Origin: Episyrphus balteatus
Taxonomy: Eukaryota > Arthropoda > Insecta > Diptera > Syrphidae
Direction of reading: 5' to 3'
Assembly: GCF_945859705.1 (NCBI RefSeq)
Contig: NC_079134.1
Location: 82,585,061-82,649,060, forward strand
Length of the DNA: 64,000 nt
In this document: positions 44,975-56,636 of the stretch, piece after piece
Numbering within the stretch: the first letter of the stretch is position 1
Layout: each line of letters opens with the position of its first letter
Translations under genes and position numbers: made by a program
The notes under the pieces: model-generated
Seen by the model: the letters and a program-made list of their open reading frames with translations, nothing else
Databases searched by the model: none
What the model was told of the DNA's origin: nothing

Positions 44975-46330
44975 ATATCTTCCTTTTGCCATTCTATAAC
45001 ATATCTCAAAAGTCTAGAAAAATCTCATGTCCGCTTGTCGCGATTTCAAGGTCAAATCGCGAAATGGAGATTTTCAAAATTAGCAAAAATAGGCTATGGT
45101 ATTATATACACATATGATACATGATTTCAAGGTATTTTTTAATGTTGATTCCAAAAAATCTAAAATCAAGGCAATCTGACGTCTCTGAAAAAAGTTATAC
45201 CTGTTTTTCATCTGTCAACAGATATTATTATAACAGTTGCTAACTTACTACCGAAAAACCCTTAAAAGTTATGGTAGCGGAACCAAATTTTGCATGAGAA
45301 AAGGGGAAATTTTGGGATGTGCACTAAAAAACATCCAGGTACAATCTTGGAATTAGTGCTAATAGGCTAATTTTTTGGTTTCTATGTTTGTTTGGATATT
45401 CTATAATTTATGTCAAAAATCTAAAAAAATCTCATGTCCGCAAGTTCTAATTTTCCAGGTTAAACTAAGTTAGGTGCAGATTTTAAAAAAATAATAAGAA
45501 AACTTTAGATTCTTATATGTATACCAACATAACCCATATCATTTCAACGTATTTTTTAACGCTGATTCCAACAAAACCCACAAACAAATCAATATGACCA
45601 TCCCTGAAAAGTAATGTACCTTATTCATGTTGATCTGACACAAATATCTGAAGAGAAGTTTTTCAATTTTTTCAAATGTGCACCTTATCTTCAAACCAAG
45701 AAAATTAGGACTTGCGGACATGAGATTTTTTTTAGATTTTTGAGGTTAGTTAAAGAATATCCAAACAAAGATTAAAATGAAAAAAATAGCCTATTAGCAC
45801 TTATTCCTAAGATGAACAAGAATCTTCTTTAGTGCATATCCTAAAATTTGCCCTTCCATAAAAAATACCATTATTTCGTAGGTATATATATTTTTTGTAA
45901 TGGATTGTTTTGATTTTTAATAATGATGGATTCTAAAATCTTCATGCAAAATTTGGTTCATCTACCATAACTTTTAAGGGTTTTTCGGCAGTAAGTTTGC
46001 AACTGCTATAATAATATGAGTTGACAGATGAAAAACAGGTATAACTTTTTCCAGAGACGTCAGATTGTCTTGATTTTAGATTTTTTGGAATCATCATTAA
46101 AAAATAATCATGTATCATATGTGTATATAATACCATAGCCTATTTTTGCTAATTTTGAAAATCTCCATTTCGCGATTTGACCTTGAAATCGCGACAAGCG
46201 AACATGAGATTTTTCTAGACTTTTGAGATATGTTATAGAATGGTAAAAGGAAGATATTGAGCAAAAAAAATTTCTACTAACATTCATTCCGAGATTTACC
46301 CCTTTTTTCTCCTTATTTGACTGTATTATA

Positions 46331-46541
46331 AGTACTTTTATTGAACGACGAGTTGTTTATCTGAATCTTTTTGATTCTCATGGAATCGAGTGACTAAAAT
46401 AAATGTTTTGATAATAGTAAATCAACCAATCAAAAAGCGAAGGCGGTACTTTGTTAATGAGGAGCATCACTTAATTCGATGAGAATCACGCAGATTCAGA
46501 GAAACAACTTGTCGTTCAATTAAAAGAACTTAAGGATCTTC
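46331..46541. mobile_element. ~210-bp MITE
   Basis: Long imperfect inverted repeat of ~60 bp: AGTACTTTTATTGAACGACG at the left and the reverse complement of AGTTCTTTTAATTGAACGAC at the right, followed on both arms by TTGTTT-CTGAATC-TGATTCTCAT words. The same terminus recurs singly at 46864 and inverted at 56218-56237. Confidence 0.65.
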
Positions 46542-47828
46542 CGTTTTGGTAAAATGTGGCCAGTTCGCCACGTATCCTGATATTTTGGTTCTTTAAAGGA
46601 CTTCAAAGGATCTGTTAGAAATTTAAAATATTTTTTCCATTTTGTTTTTAATTTCACAAATTCAAAAATAAATAAAAAAAATATTTTAAAATAAATAAAA
46701 AAAATTAAAAAATAAATAAAAAAAATTTAAAAAAAAATTAAAAAATAAATAAAAATATTAAAAAATTAAAATAAAAAATAGTTTACTATCTACGCCAAAA
46801 ATATTTTTAAGTTCTTAAAAGAACCCAAGAACAATTGAAGATTTTTGGGAAGAACCAAAAGCTTAAGTACTTTTATTGAACGACGAGTTGTTTATCTGAA
46901 TCTTTTTGATTCTCATGGAATCGAGTGACTAAAATAAATTGTAAATCAACCAATCAAAAAACGGGGGCGGTACAAAGAAAAAAAAAGCCGAGTAAATGAC
47001 GTTTGAAGTTCACTCACAGTTGAAAAATCAAAAGAAAAATTCTTCGACATGGTGCCATTTAAATGTTAATATTTCAAAATCCACTCTATAAATTTTTGAT
47101 TTCATGGTCTTAAAAGAATTGTAATAAGATCATTGAACTTATTTAAACATAAAACTTTTAAAATTTGGTCAAAAAATAAGCAATTAATACGAAATAGTTT
47201 CCATGTATGATTTGAACAAAATCGAAAAAAAATTTAACATGGTTACCTTAAAGTGCTTATATCTTTTGATCGGATCGACCAATGTTTTTGTTAATAGTCT
47301 TAAAATATAGCTTAAAACTGTACAAAAGTTTCATAAATTAAAAAAAAAAAAAATTTTTGGATTCATCATGGAGTCTTTTAAGAGCTGGGGGAAAATAAAT
47401 TTATGTATATATAAAATTTACTATGCTATTTTGTAATTTTTATAAATTTTAGAATACAATTTAAGAAAAATAATGTATATATTAGTATATCCCTTGAAAA
47501 TGATGTAATTTTTTAAAATTCTGTTCGTACAGGATTATTTAAGATGTTGAAAGCTTCATATTTTCAAAAAAATTTTAAAAATCATTTCTATTTAGTATTT
47601 TAAAAATTACGTTTTGTAATTTTTAATCGCATTTAATGTCCAAAAAAAAGGGATAAATCCTTATTTTTGTATCCTTCGTCCTTGTTAATTCTCATTGATC
47701 GAACAACCGAAGTCGATCTTGAACTCAAATTTCAAACTTAATATACAGTGTTCTAGTGCTTTTTAAGTATACCTACAGTGTTCAGTGTTGAGTTTTTTTT
47801 TAAGTCTTAAGTGATCTTAGCAGCTATA
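46542..47828. other. AT-rich region and presumed MULE element left end
   Basis: Contains low-complexity A/T (46640-46790), a solo terminus AAGTACTTTTATTGAACGA at 46864-46882 followed by TTCTCATGGAATCGAGTGAC, and AT-rich DNA up to the transposase start. The terminus is inverted at 56218-56237 (TCTCGTTCAATAAAAGTACC), which suggests a ~9.4-kb MULE element. I found no convincing 9-bp target duplication for it. Confidence 0.45.
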
Positions 47829-50756
47829 ATGTCACATTTTGCCCAGGTAAGTGTTTTTTTAATATATTTTCTTTTATAAAACACTAAGGACAAGAATACA
47901 CGCCACACTTTTTTTCACCCAAAGTAAAATAATCGTGGTAACAAATACATAATATATTATTTATATAATTTTAAATTTAAATTTACACAAAAATCAATCT
48001 ATACAAATTTCCTAAATTTCAAAAATTAAAGTAATTTTAAAGTTTTTTTTTAAAGTAATTTTTAAAAATATCAAATTAAATTGTATGAATTTTGGTTTAA
48101 AATTCAAACAATTTTATTTGATATTTTTAAAATTTACTCTAAAATTACTTTATTTTTTTTTATAGTTTTTATATTAAAGTCAGATGAAAAATTATTTCAC
48201 TGGAGAAGAAGATTTTAAAAGTGATATTATGATATCGGTACATATCTTTATGAAAATTCTATTTTGATACAAAATTTAAATACTTACTAAGAACATAAAC
48301 TCAGAATATTTTAGTTTTTTCTCTACGCAAACTGTGATTTTCGGGCTTTTTTTCTTAAAATTTACACGAAAATCAATTTATACAAATTTCAAAAATTAAA
48401 GTAATTTTTAAGTATTTTTTAAAAAGAAATTTTTAAAAATATCAAATAAAATTGTATGAATTTTGGTTTAAAATTCAACAATTTTATTTGATATTTTTAA
48501 AAATTGCTTTAAAATAACTTTAATTTTTTAAAGATTTTATATTAAAGTCAGATGTAAAATTATTTCACCTTTTAGTAGGTAAATATTTTTAACAAATCTA
48601 CAAATGCTATATCTTTTAAAAGTGATATTATGATATCGGTACATATCTTTATGGGAATTCTTTTTTGATACAAAATTTAAATACTTATTTAGAACATAAA
48701 CTCAGAATATTTTAGTTTTTTCTCTACGCAAACTGTGATTTTCGGGCTATTTTTCTTAATTGCTTACGTTTCGCTCCAAATAAATTTACAATCCTCGCGA
48801 AAAAAATTTTTCTTTTTATTATCTTATTATTTATTTTTTAATTCAATTTATCTAAAGTGACATGTGCTGCAATTATATTTTTTATTCCTTACTCTTAAAT
48901 CATGTTTTCTTTTTCGTTTCAATATTTGAACTCAGTTTACGCAAATTTTCAGAATTTGGTGCGTTGACTAATAAGAACGTTGGATTAGTAGTGTCGTTTA
49001 TTAAATATCGATGTTAGGTTTTTAAAATACATATATGCTGTTCAAGTAAGTTAATAAGTAGCACACATAAGTAAGTACGCATACATTCACATTTTAATTC
49101 AATATATTTTATAATATTATGCTATATAAACACTAACAAATATAATTTAAAGCTTGTTTTTTTATAATAATCATAACAAGTTTAAGATAACATTGTGCAT
49201 GTTAACATTTTACTTTTCGGTATTTTGAAGTTATTTAATTTTTAAATTAACACAAACATACTAACACTATATTTCACACATTGTTTTATTTAAAACATGA
49301 TAAATTTTGGTATTAAATAATAAAAAAAAAACAAAAAATTTAATTAGGTAGTACAATCATGCAGAGGGAAGATCAAACTCTGGAGAAATGGCTACCTCTT
49401 CCATCTCGAGAGGGAATTTGATGACCATTCCCTTTGGAGTTGCGCACAGCGCAAGAATTTCCGGTGTAAGGCCAGGATGAAGACGGTCGAAAGAGATGGG
49501 GAGTACCTGGTGACGTCTACGTCAAAAACTGACCATAGCCATGCTCCCCAGGCTTTTGAGAAGGAGGTGCATAAGGCCAACACCTTCCTAAAAACCAAGG
49601 CAAGAGAGCCAATCCCGCCCAGCGTGGTCATACGCGAAACGGTGGTGCAGGCTCAAGAGGAATGTCGGGCACATTTACCATCTAAAGCAGCTCAAAAACA
49701 AAAAATAAGACGAGTTCGTGCTACCCTCCTCAAAGAGCCTGAAACTCTGGAGGAGATTAATATTCCTCAGCATTTGAGGTTCGTAGATGGGGAGAACTTT
49801 GTTTTGTGCGAGGACGACTACAGTGCCGGGAAGAACATCATCCTCGGCACGAAAAAAACCGTTGAGTACCTTGCTCAAGCCGAGTGTTGGCTCGTTGACG
49901 GAACATTTGCTGTCACGCCTTCCATCATGGGACAGCTGTTTTCCGTCCATGGCTACCTCTATGGCGTCGTCGTGCCACTTGTCTATTGCCTTATGAGCAA
50001 TAGGACAACAGTGGCCTATGAGAGATTCTGGGATAAATTGAAGAACATCGCAAGTGACTTCGCTTTGACACTACGGCTAAGAGTCGTAGTGTCAGACTTT
50101 GAAAAGGCAATAATAACATCTGTTGCCAGGTGTTTTCCCGACGCGAGGGGTCAAGGCTGCCTTTTCCATTTTGGCCAAATTATATGGCGGCAAGTTCGGG
50201 ATCTGGGCTATGCCACGAAGTATGGGGGAGAGGAGAGCTTTGCCTCCGAAATAAAAATGCTGAAAGCATTGAGCTTCGTGCCTGCCGACGAAGTGAAGAG
50301 TTACTTCTCTGCGTTGTACTCTTCACTTCAATTTGCAGAGTCGAGGGAAGTTGCTCAATGGTTTCGGCGTGTTTACGTAGGGACATCTCGCCCTCCCCAA
50401 TACCCAACATGGTTTTGGACCACCGGAGACAGTGCTTCGCAGACGCACTTTCCAAGAACGCAAAACTGCGTCGAAGCATGGCATCGCCGCCTAAAGGTAA
50501 AATATTTCATAAAAATTTTAAATCTATATTTTTCCTAATAATTTTTTTATATTTAAAGGTGGTTGTTGGCCAAAGGCATGCTGGTGTTTATAAGATCACA
50601 GAAGACCTGGCAAAAGAAACCATAATGGCAAAAATGGAATTGGAAAAGGCTAGGGCAAAAACACGGCGCCCAACAACAAGAACCGAACAAAGAAACAAAA
50701 GACTACAAAGAGTTCTGCTGACCCGCCAATCAATGGACAAAGTTGATTTCCTATAA
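47829..50756 (+). CDS. intact three-exon FLYWCH-MULE transposase
   Basis: Exons 47829-47846, 49348-50496 and 50559-50756 join in frame to 454 aa. Exon 1 encodes MSHFAQ and ends CAG|GTAAGT. Exon 2 begins after TTAATTAG. Intron 2 is GTAAAA...TTTAAAG. Residues ~7-65 form a FLYWCH zinc finger (LWRNGYLFHLEREFDDHSLW, then C, C and HSHAP). The MULE DDE domain follows: WLVDGTF with D190, VVSDFEKAI with D256, GCLFHF, and NCVEAWHRRL with E382. The C-terminal coil (ELEKARAKTRRPTTRTEQRN) is the usual tail of this family. No stop or frameshift. It would bind terminal repeats and catalyse cut-and-paste with 9-bp target duplications. The short first exon is the least certain part. Confidence 0.85.
47968..48751. 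repeat. ~400-bp tandem duplication inside intron 1
   Basis: Two copies offset by ~401 bp. CTCTACGCAAACTGTG occurs at 48321 and 48722, and GTGATATTATGATATCGGTA occurs in both. Each copy holds an AT-rich fold-back around AAATATCAAAT/ATTTGATATTT. The rest of intron 1 is AT-rich without other features. Confidence 0.75.
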
Positions 50757-50879
50757 AGTATAGGACATAATTTAAGCCTTGCTTAAAAAACAAACAAACT
50801 GTACATTAGTACCAATCTGCCCTTTTCAGGGCAACCAAAGAATCAAAAAGAGATTAATAGGTATATTCACTCTTAAAGA

Positions 50880-52390
50880 AAACGCCAATGTCAACAGTTT
50901 TTATGTAAAAAGTACCTTGCCTGGCCCGCTTCGCGGGTTCTCAGGATTTAAAATTTACTTTTTGGGTCCTCTGTCCCGCTCAAGCAACTTCGTTGCTCCG
51001 CTTAGGGTATGTAAAGTCGTCTGGCAGGCGCCAATGTCAACAGTTTTTTATGTAAAAAGTATCTTGCCTTCAAAAAAGCGCGCTGCTAAACAAAAAAGTT
51101 TCGTATTTTGTCTTAACTATGGTCATAAAAGTTCATGAGAATCAACAAGAACGAACTTTTTTTTCGAATTATTATCCAATAGATTTGTAGAAACCAAAAT
51201 TTTTTATGTAAAAAGTTTTTTATGTAAAAAGTACCTTGCCTGGCCCGCTTCGCGGGTTCTCAGGATTTAAACTTTACTTTTTGGGTCCTCTGTCCCGCTC
51301 ACGCAACTTCGTTGCTCCGCTTAGGGTATGTAAAGTCGTCTGGCAGGCGCCAATGTCCACAGTTTCTTATGTAAAGTTTTTTTTTATGTAAAAAGTACCT
51401 TGCCTGGCCTGCTTCGCGGGTTCTCAGGATTTAAACTTTACTTTTTGGGTCCTCTGTCCCGCTCACGCAACTTCTTTGCTCCGCTTAGGGTATGTAAAGT
51501 TGTCTGGCAGGCGCCAATGTCAACAGTTTTTTATGTAAAAAGTTTTTTATGTAAAAAGTACCTTGCCTGGCCCGCTTCGCGGGTTCTCAGGATTTAAACT
51601 TTACTTTTTGGGTCCTCTGTCCCGCTCACGCAACTTCGTTGCTCCGCTTAGGGTATGTAAAGTCGTCTGGCAGGCGCCAATGTCCACAGTTTCTTATGTA
51701 AAAAGTTTTTTTTATGTAAAAAGTACCTTGCCTGGCCCGCTTCGCGGGTTCTCAGGATTTAATCTTTACTTTTTGGGTCCTCTGTCCCGCTCACGCAACT
51801 TCGTTGCTCCGCTTAGGGTATGTAAAGTCGTCTGGCAGGCGCCAATGTCCACAGTTTCTTATGTAAAAAGTACCTTGCCTGGCCCGCTTCGCGGGTTCTC
51901 AGGATTTAAACTTTACTTTTTGGGTCCTCTGTCCCGCTCACTCAACTTCGTTGCTCCGCTTAGGGTATGTAAAGTCGTCTGGCAGGCGCCAATGTCAACA
52001 GTTTTTTATGTAAAAAGTACCTTGCCTTCAAAAAAACGCGCTGCTAAACAAAAAAGTTTCGTATTTTGTCTTAACTATGGTCATAAAAGTTCATGAGAAT
52101 CAACAAGAACGAACTTTTATTTCGAATTATTATCCAATAGATTTGTAGAAACCAAAATTTTTTATGTAAAAAGTACCTTGCCTGGCCCGCTTCGCGGGTT
52201 CTCAGGATTTAAACTTTACTTTTTGGGTCCTCTGTCCCGCTCACGCAACTTCGTTGCTCCGCTTAGGGTATGTAAAGTCGTCTGGCAGGCGCCAATGTCA
52301 ACAGCTTTTTATGTAAAAAGTACCTTGCCTTCAAAAAAGCGCGCTGTTAAACAAAAAAGTTTCCTATTTTGTCTTATTTATCATAAAATT
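50880..52390. repeat. tandem repeat with two GC-rich hairpins per unit
   Basis: CCTGGCCCGCTTCGCGGG-like cores start at 50920, 51240, 51403, 51566, 51731, 51878 and 52181, i.e. a basic unit of ~147-165 bp, with longer steps (~303-320 bp) where a second module is inserted (CATAAAAGTTCATGAGAATC, AAAAAGCGCGCTGCTAAAC). Each unit contains two stem-loops of the same shape: CCCGC-TTC-GCGGG and GCAAC-TTC-GTTGC. Open frames through the array follow the repeat and look incidental. Confidence 0.9.
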
Positions 52391-52968
52391 ATTATCATAA
52401 AAACATTCACTTAACATCATGGAAATTATTAATGCTCAAAAAATAAAAACAAAAGAGAAAGAAAAATTATCCCTCCGATATTATTTTTAATATCAAAATT
52501 AAAAACAAACAACTGTAAAAATCATGACAAAAACCGTATTTTATTGGTAACTCAGTACCTACTTAGCTTAGTAAAATTTTGCACGGGAAACAACAAGAAA
52601 TTACTGCTAAGGATAAACAAAAGTTTTTTATTCGTTGGTTTAAAGACATTTTTTTTCTAAACTTATACATTTTTTACCCTTAAACAGTAACATTTATTAA
52701 TAAATTAATAAAAGTAATCAATTGTTGTTGTTAACAGCATAAAATGTTTGCTCAGTAAAATACTGAGTACCAATAAAACACGACTAAAATAACAAAAAAC
52801 CCACAGTGAAAAAAGAAATCATATCTCTTAAGAGAGTATTTCCAATCAAGAACCGTGCAACTAGTCCTTCTTCAACGAACAGCAAAAAAAAAGTGAAAAA
52901 AGAAATAATATCTCTTAAAGTCCAGAGCTCTGAACATGAGCTCCTTCTTCGACGAAGCCCTACACACA
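52391..52968. other. AT-rich spacer
   Basis: No recognisable gene. A short direct repeat GTGAAAAAAGAAAT(C/A)ATATCTCTTAA occurs at about 52806 and 52893. The 15-bp sequence at its right edge is the target duplication of the Jockey-type element. Confidence 0.6.
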
Positions 52969-52983
52969 ACTGAAGAAATTAAG
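52969..52983. repeat. 15-bp target duplication (left)
   Basis: ACTGAAGAAATTAAG, repeated exactly at 56150-56164. Confidence 0.9.
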
Positions 52984-55900
52984 TTTAAGTTTAAGTTTAA
53001 GTTTGGTTTATTGAACATTATATATATACAATTTTGACTTATAACTATAATATGATAAACTTATGATAATTTTACATTTGTTGGCACAAAGGGGGCCTAA
53101 CGTTATACAGTGTCTTAAGGTTAACAATTTATAAATAATAAAGTACATGTCAAAAAAAAAAATTAAATTAAAAGTCGGCTGACTTTATCGTTCTCAGGGT
53201 GTTCATTCCCGTTTGTCCATGGTGGTTTTGGTGTGGGTTGGGGGGAGTGGTGTTTAGCCGCGGTAGAAGGCTGACCCAGTGTCAGCGTAGAACGAGACTG
53301 CCTCCTCGTTGTCCATGAGTATGTTGTCATCTAGAGTTTCCATCACGCTGAGGTATCTTGGCTCTGGATGTCGTTGTTCAGTGGTCATCCTTCTCATTAG
53401 CTGATTCGGGTGGTCGATGGTGTTCCTCACTAGTCTCTTCGCCGAGAGAACTAGGTATTTGTCCAGTGGCATCATGTTGGCTTCGGAGTAGAGATGTTCG
53501 TTCCTGTAGTATTTCCGTCGCTGACGGTCGAAGTGCAGGCCGGTGCAGATCCTGAGTATCTTCCTTTCAAATATTTGAAGCTCCTTCATGGCTGTCTTCG
53601 AGATGGTGAACCACACTGGGAAGGAGTAGCTGATGACTGGTCTTATGAGCTGCTTGTAGATCAGTAACTTCGTTGGCTGACTTAGTCCTGCTCTCTTCTT
53701 CATCAATGGGTATACGCGGTGGAAGGCCCAGTTGGCTTTCCTCAATACGTTCCTTGAGTGCGGGTTGAACCTTAGCAGCTCATTGAAGTTGATTCCCAGG
53801 TACTTCACCTTCTGTTTGGCAGCTATGGTGGATCCGTCAGGGAGTTTCAGGACTAGATTTCGGCAAACGCCTGCTGAGCGGCTTCCTCCATTAGTGGTAG
53901 GTCTCCTGAAGCAGACAAGTTCCGATTTCGAAGTGTAGATACGGATGCCCCATTTCTTGTAAAAGTTGAAGAGTCTGCTGATGTGGGCTTCAACTTTCCG
54001 GACAGCCATGAGCGATGACATTGATGATGTGTAAGTAAGCGAGTCGTCAGCATAGAGCAGGTTCTCACATCCAATTGGTACCGGTTGGTCGGAAGTCATC
54101 AGGCTGTAGAGGAAGGGGCCAAGTTTTGAGCCTTGGGCGACTCCGGCTGCGATGTCCTTCATGTTGGATTTCAAGTTGTCAATTTGAACGAAAAATTTCC
54201 TGAAAGAAAGAAAGGAAAAAAGAATTTTTATTAGTGGCGAAGGTACCTGTAATACGTGTAGTTTATGTATTAGGCCTTCTATCCAAACGCTATCAAATGC
54301 TTTCTCGACATCCAGAAAGCATCCGACGGTGGCACGATGACTGTTGAGGGAGGTGGTGAGGTCGTGTTGAAACTTCAGCAGCGGATGCAGCGTTGAGTGC
54401 TTTTCACGAAAGCCGAACTGCATGTCAGGGATGATGGAATTGTCACAGCAGAATTTCTTCAGTCTCCGGAGGATTACTTCTTCCAGTAATTTGCTGATGT
54501 TGTTGAGCAGTGAAATTGGCCTGTAGTTGGATACCAGGTTGGATGCACCTTTCTTCGGGATTGCCACAATCTTCGCTGTTTTCCACGTCCGGGGGAAGTA
54601 GCAGTTGTTGATGCAGTTGTTGAGGATGATTGTGAGGAGAATCATGACAACTTCTGGAAACCTTTTGATGATATAGTTGGAGACTCCATCTGGTCCAGCT
54701 GATTTTTTTGGCTTGGCTTTCCCGATGATCTCTGCAACCTCCTCTAGACTGCATAGGTGTGGGCAATTGGTGGGATCACTGGCTGGGTTGGTGTCATCGA
54801 AGCTGATTATGGCTGGATTTGGCTGTAGGGTCTGCTGAATTGATGTCTCGACTTCTTGTAGGAACGCTGGGTCAGTTGGTGGGTGCGGCTTGAAGTTTCC
54901 CTCGAAGTAGTTAGCGAACGCTTCAACCTTGTCCTGGGTTGAGGTTGCTTCTACATTGTTGCTGATGACGGTTTCTGGCATCTGTGGCTGTTTTCCGATG
55001 ATGCTGTTGATGTTCTTGAATGCGTCCGGTCCTGGTTTGATGTCTTGCAACCTCTTCTGGAACTGGATGTTGTTGTGGTGCTGGATGGAGTTCCGGAACA
55101 TGATGTTCGTTTGTTGCAGCTCATTCCAAACTGTCTGGTAGCTGGAGTTGGTAGTATTCAGCTCGCTTTGGTGGATCCGCTGGAGCCTTTTCCTTAGCCG
55201 CTGCCTGTGTGCATACAGGTTCTGGATGTATTCCGGAAGATGCTGGTACCTGTTCTTTGATGTCTTCGGCTTCTTTTGCTTTTCCAAGGCTCCAGAAACG
55301 GAGTGTTGGAGGTTGTCTATCGCTGCGTCGATTTCCATATCCAGCAGGTTCCTGTTTGACGGTGGAAGGGTAATATTGTCCTCGATGTCCTTGTGTAGTC
55401 TCTCAATATCCAGCTTTCTGAAGTTGATGAAGTTCTCAGGAGGTTCTGAAATAAAAAGAATAGGTTGGCTTAGATTAATAGATAGTTGAACAGCTTCATG
55501 GTCTGAATCACTCGGGACCAAAGTACACATATAATTCCGGAATTCCGGAAGTATGTGCACAAGGTTTGAGGAAGCCAGGAAGAAGTCCAATGTCGATGGT
55601 GTTCTTGGGAAGGTCGGTTTCGGCTGGGATATAACCACCAGGGAATGCTCGCCGCAGTTCTGCTCCATCCAGTCCACGATGGCTCTGCCTTCTCGGTTGA
55701 CTAGTTCATCCGACCATAGGGTATGTCTCGCGTTGAAATCGCCGCCAATGATGCCGTAAGTGCTTCTCTTCAGGAAACCGTTGAGTATGTGCAGGTCACT
55801 TTGGATATTTGCTGTCAAGGAGGCGCACTTGAAGTAAGCGCTGATGATTGTAAGGGTCTCACCCCCTCCAATGGTCATCTTGATGGCGGTGGCTTCGCTG

Positions 55901-56149
55901 GTCCGCAGTCCGGGGATGATGACTTCTGCTGAATTGGGGGAGAGTTTGTCCTTTATAAAGATAGCTGTTCCAACGCGGTCCTCGTTTTTGTCCTGGCGGT
56001 ACGTCTTGTATCCTTTGATGTTGATGTTGTTCCTTTTGGTGACCTTCGTCTCACTGATGAGGGCTAAATCGGGGGTGTTGCTCTTCATAAACAAGTTAAA
56101 TGACGTCCTCTTCTCTAGGCTGTATAACGAGTTTACGTTATACGTCAGG
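52984..56149 (-). mobile_element. Jockey-type non-LTR retrotransposon, 5'-truncated
   Basis: About 3.2 kb on the minus strand: the ORF2 region, a ~270-bp 3' UTR with AATAAA, and a tail of AAACTT repeats (52984-53005 on the plus strand) instead of poly(A). Flanked by a perfect 15-bp target duplication. The 5' end cuts into the first residues of the endonuclease domain, so this copy is dead on arrival although its ORF is otherwise intact and recent-looking. A diverged 3' end of the same family lies at 60581-61058. Confidence 0.92.
53254..56149 (-). CDS. Jockey-type ORF2, AP endonuclease / RT (N-terminus lost)
   Basis: The frame is open from the truncation point. The first bases give VLTYNVNSLYSLEKRTSFNL, the start of the endonuclease, and the first ATG is at 56094 (946 aa from there). 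Endonuclease motifs: LISETK, GGDFNARHTLW and SDSDHEAV. RT motifs: KSAGPDGVSNYI, VSNYRPISLL, FGFREKHST, CFLDVEKAFDSVW, VAQGSKLGP and YADD near residue 680. No RNase H. The C-terminus ends with a Jockey-like region rich in basic residues (LRICTGLHFDRQRRKYYRNE). There are no stops. Without its own start and ORF1 it is unlikely to be expressed as a functional element. Confidence 0.9.
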
Positions 56150-56164
56150 ACTGAAGAAATTAAG
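56150..56164. repeat. 15-bp target duplication (right)
   Basis: ACTGAAGAAATTAAG, identical to 52969-52983. Confidence 0.9.
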
Positions 56165-56631
56165 AAAAACCCAGATGCTTAAGTACAAATATTGCATTTG
56201 GTGCATAAAGACAATATCTCGTTCAATAAAAGTACCTAAGCAAGTGAATTATGAAAATTTTTGCCACACCTTCGTCTGAAGGAGGTGTGGCCAAATATCG
56301 AGTTCTCATCAGGGCTCGATATTTTTAAGAGATTCTAACTTTTTTCACCAAAAAGGCACTTTTTAAGGCCAAAAAATTTTTTTTAAAGAAATGTTTACCA
56401 CTTTTTTCCAAAATTTTCCTAAACTCGATTTTTTGAGAAAAACCTTAAAAAATTTTTTTTTTTTTAGTACTAAATAGTAGTGACTACTTTTCCAAAAAAG
56501 TACTGGCTAGCCCGAAAAAATCACCGCGGGCAATCGTAAAAAAACCCAACTTTTTTTTGCACTAAGTCTTTGGAATTTTTGATTTTTCTGCGGGCAAACG
56601 TTGCAACGGGCTCAAATTTTCCGGGCAAAAC
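56165..56631. other. right end of inserted block
   Basis: Holds the inverted terminus at 56218-56237, two small hairpins (GCCACACCTTC...GGTGTGGC at about 56262-56290 and ATATCGAG...CTCGATAT at about 56297-56325), AT-rich DNA, and the terminal words GCGGGCAAACG and ACGGGCTCAAATTTTCCGGG (56591-56625), which are inverted relative to 37974-38000. Confidence 0.6.
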
Positions 56632-56636
56632 TTACG

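Larger units (their letters stand above)
38668..46332. mobile_element. ~1.4-kb inverted-repeat element split by the Gypsy insertion
   Basis: The sequence left of the Gypsy (about 38668-38736) plus 44979 to ~45640 is the imperfect reverse complement of ~45640-46332. Shared words on both arms include CCAGTCAAATAAGG-like termini, CGGAATGAATGTTAGTAG, ATTTCGCGATTTGACCTTG (or complement) and AAAATCTCATGTCCGC. Without the 6.24-kb Gypsy the element is ~1.42 kb with arms of ~690 bp, i.e. a fold-back element. No coding sequence is seen in it. Confidence 0.75.

Noticed and set aside
51400..52096. Protein with repeated GPLRGFSGFKLYFLGPLSRS units
   Set aside because: The reading follows the DNA repeat period only where units are a multiple of three, has no start or domain, and is interrupted elsewhere.
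50900..52100. CRISPR-like array
   Set aside because: The spacing is regular and each unit has a palindrome, but the units are 147-165 bp and the intervening DNA is itself repeated. The context is a eukaryotic transposon nest.
56297..56325. Minus-strand CTGATGAG in the ATATCGAG hairpin as a hammerhead
   Set aside because: The octamer lies in a simple hairpin loop, with no GAAA after a stem II and no stem III.
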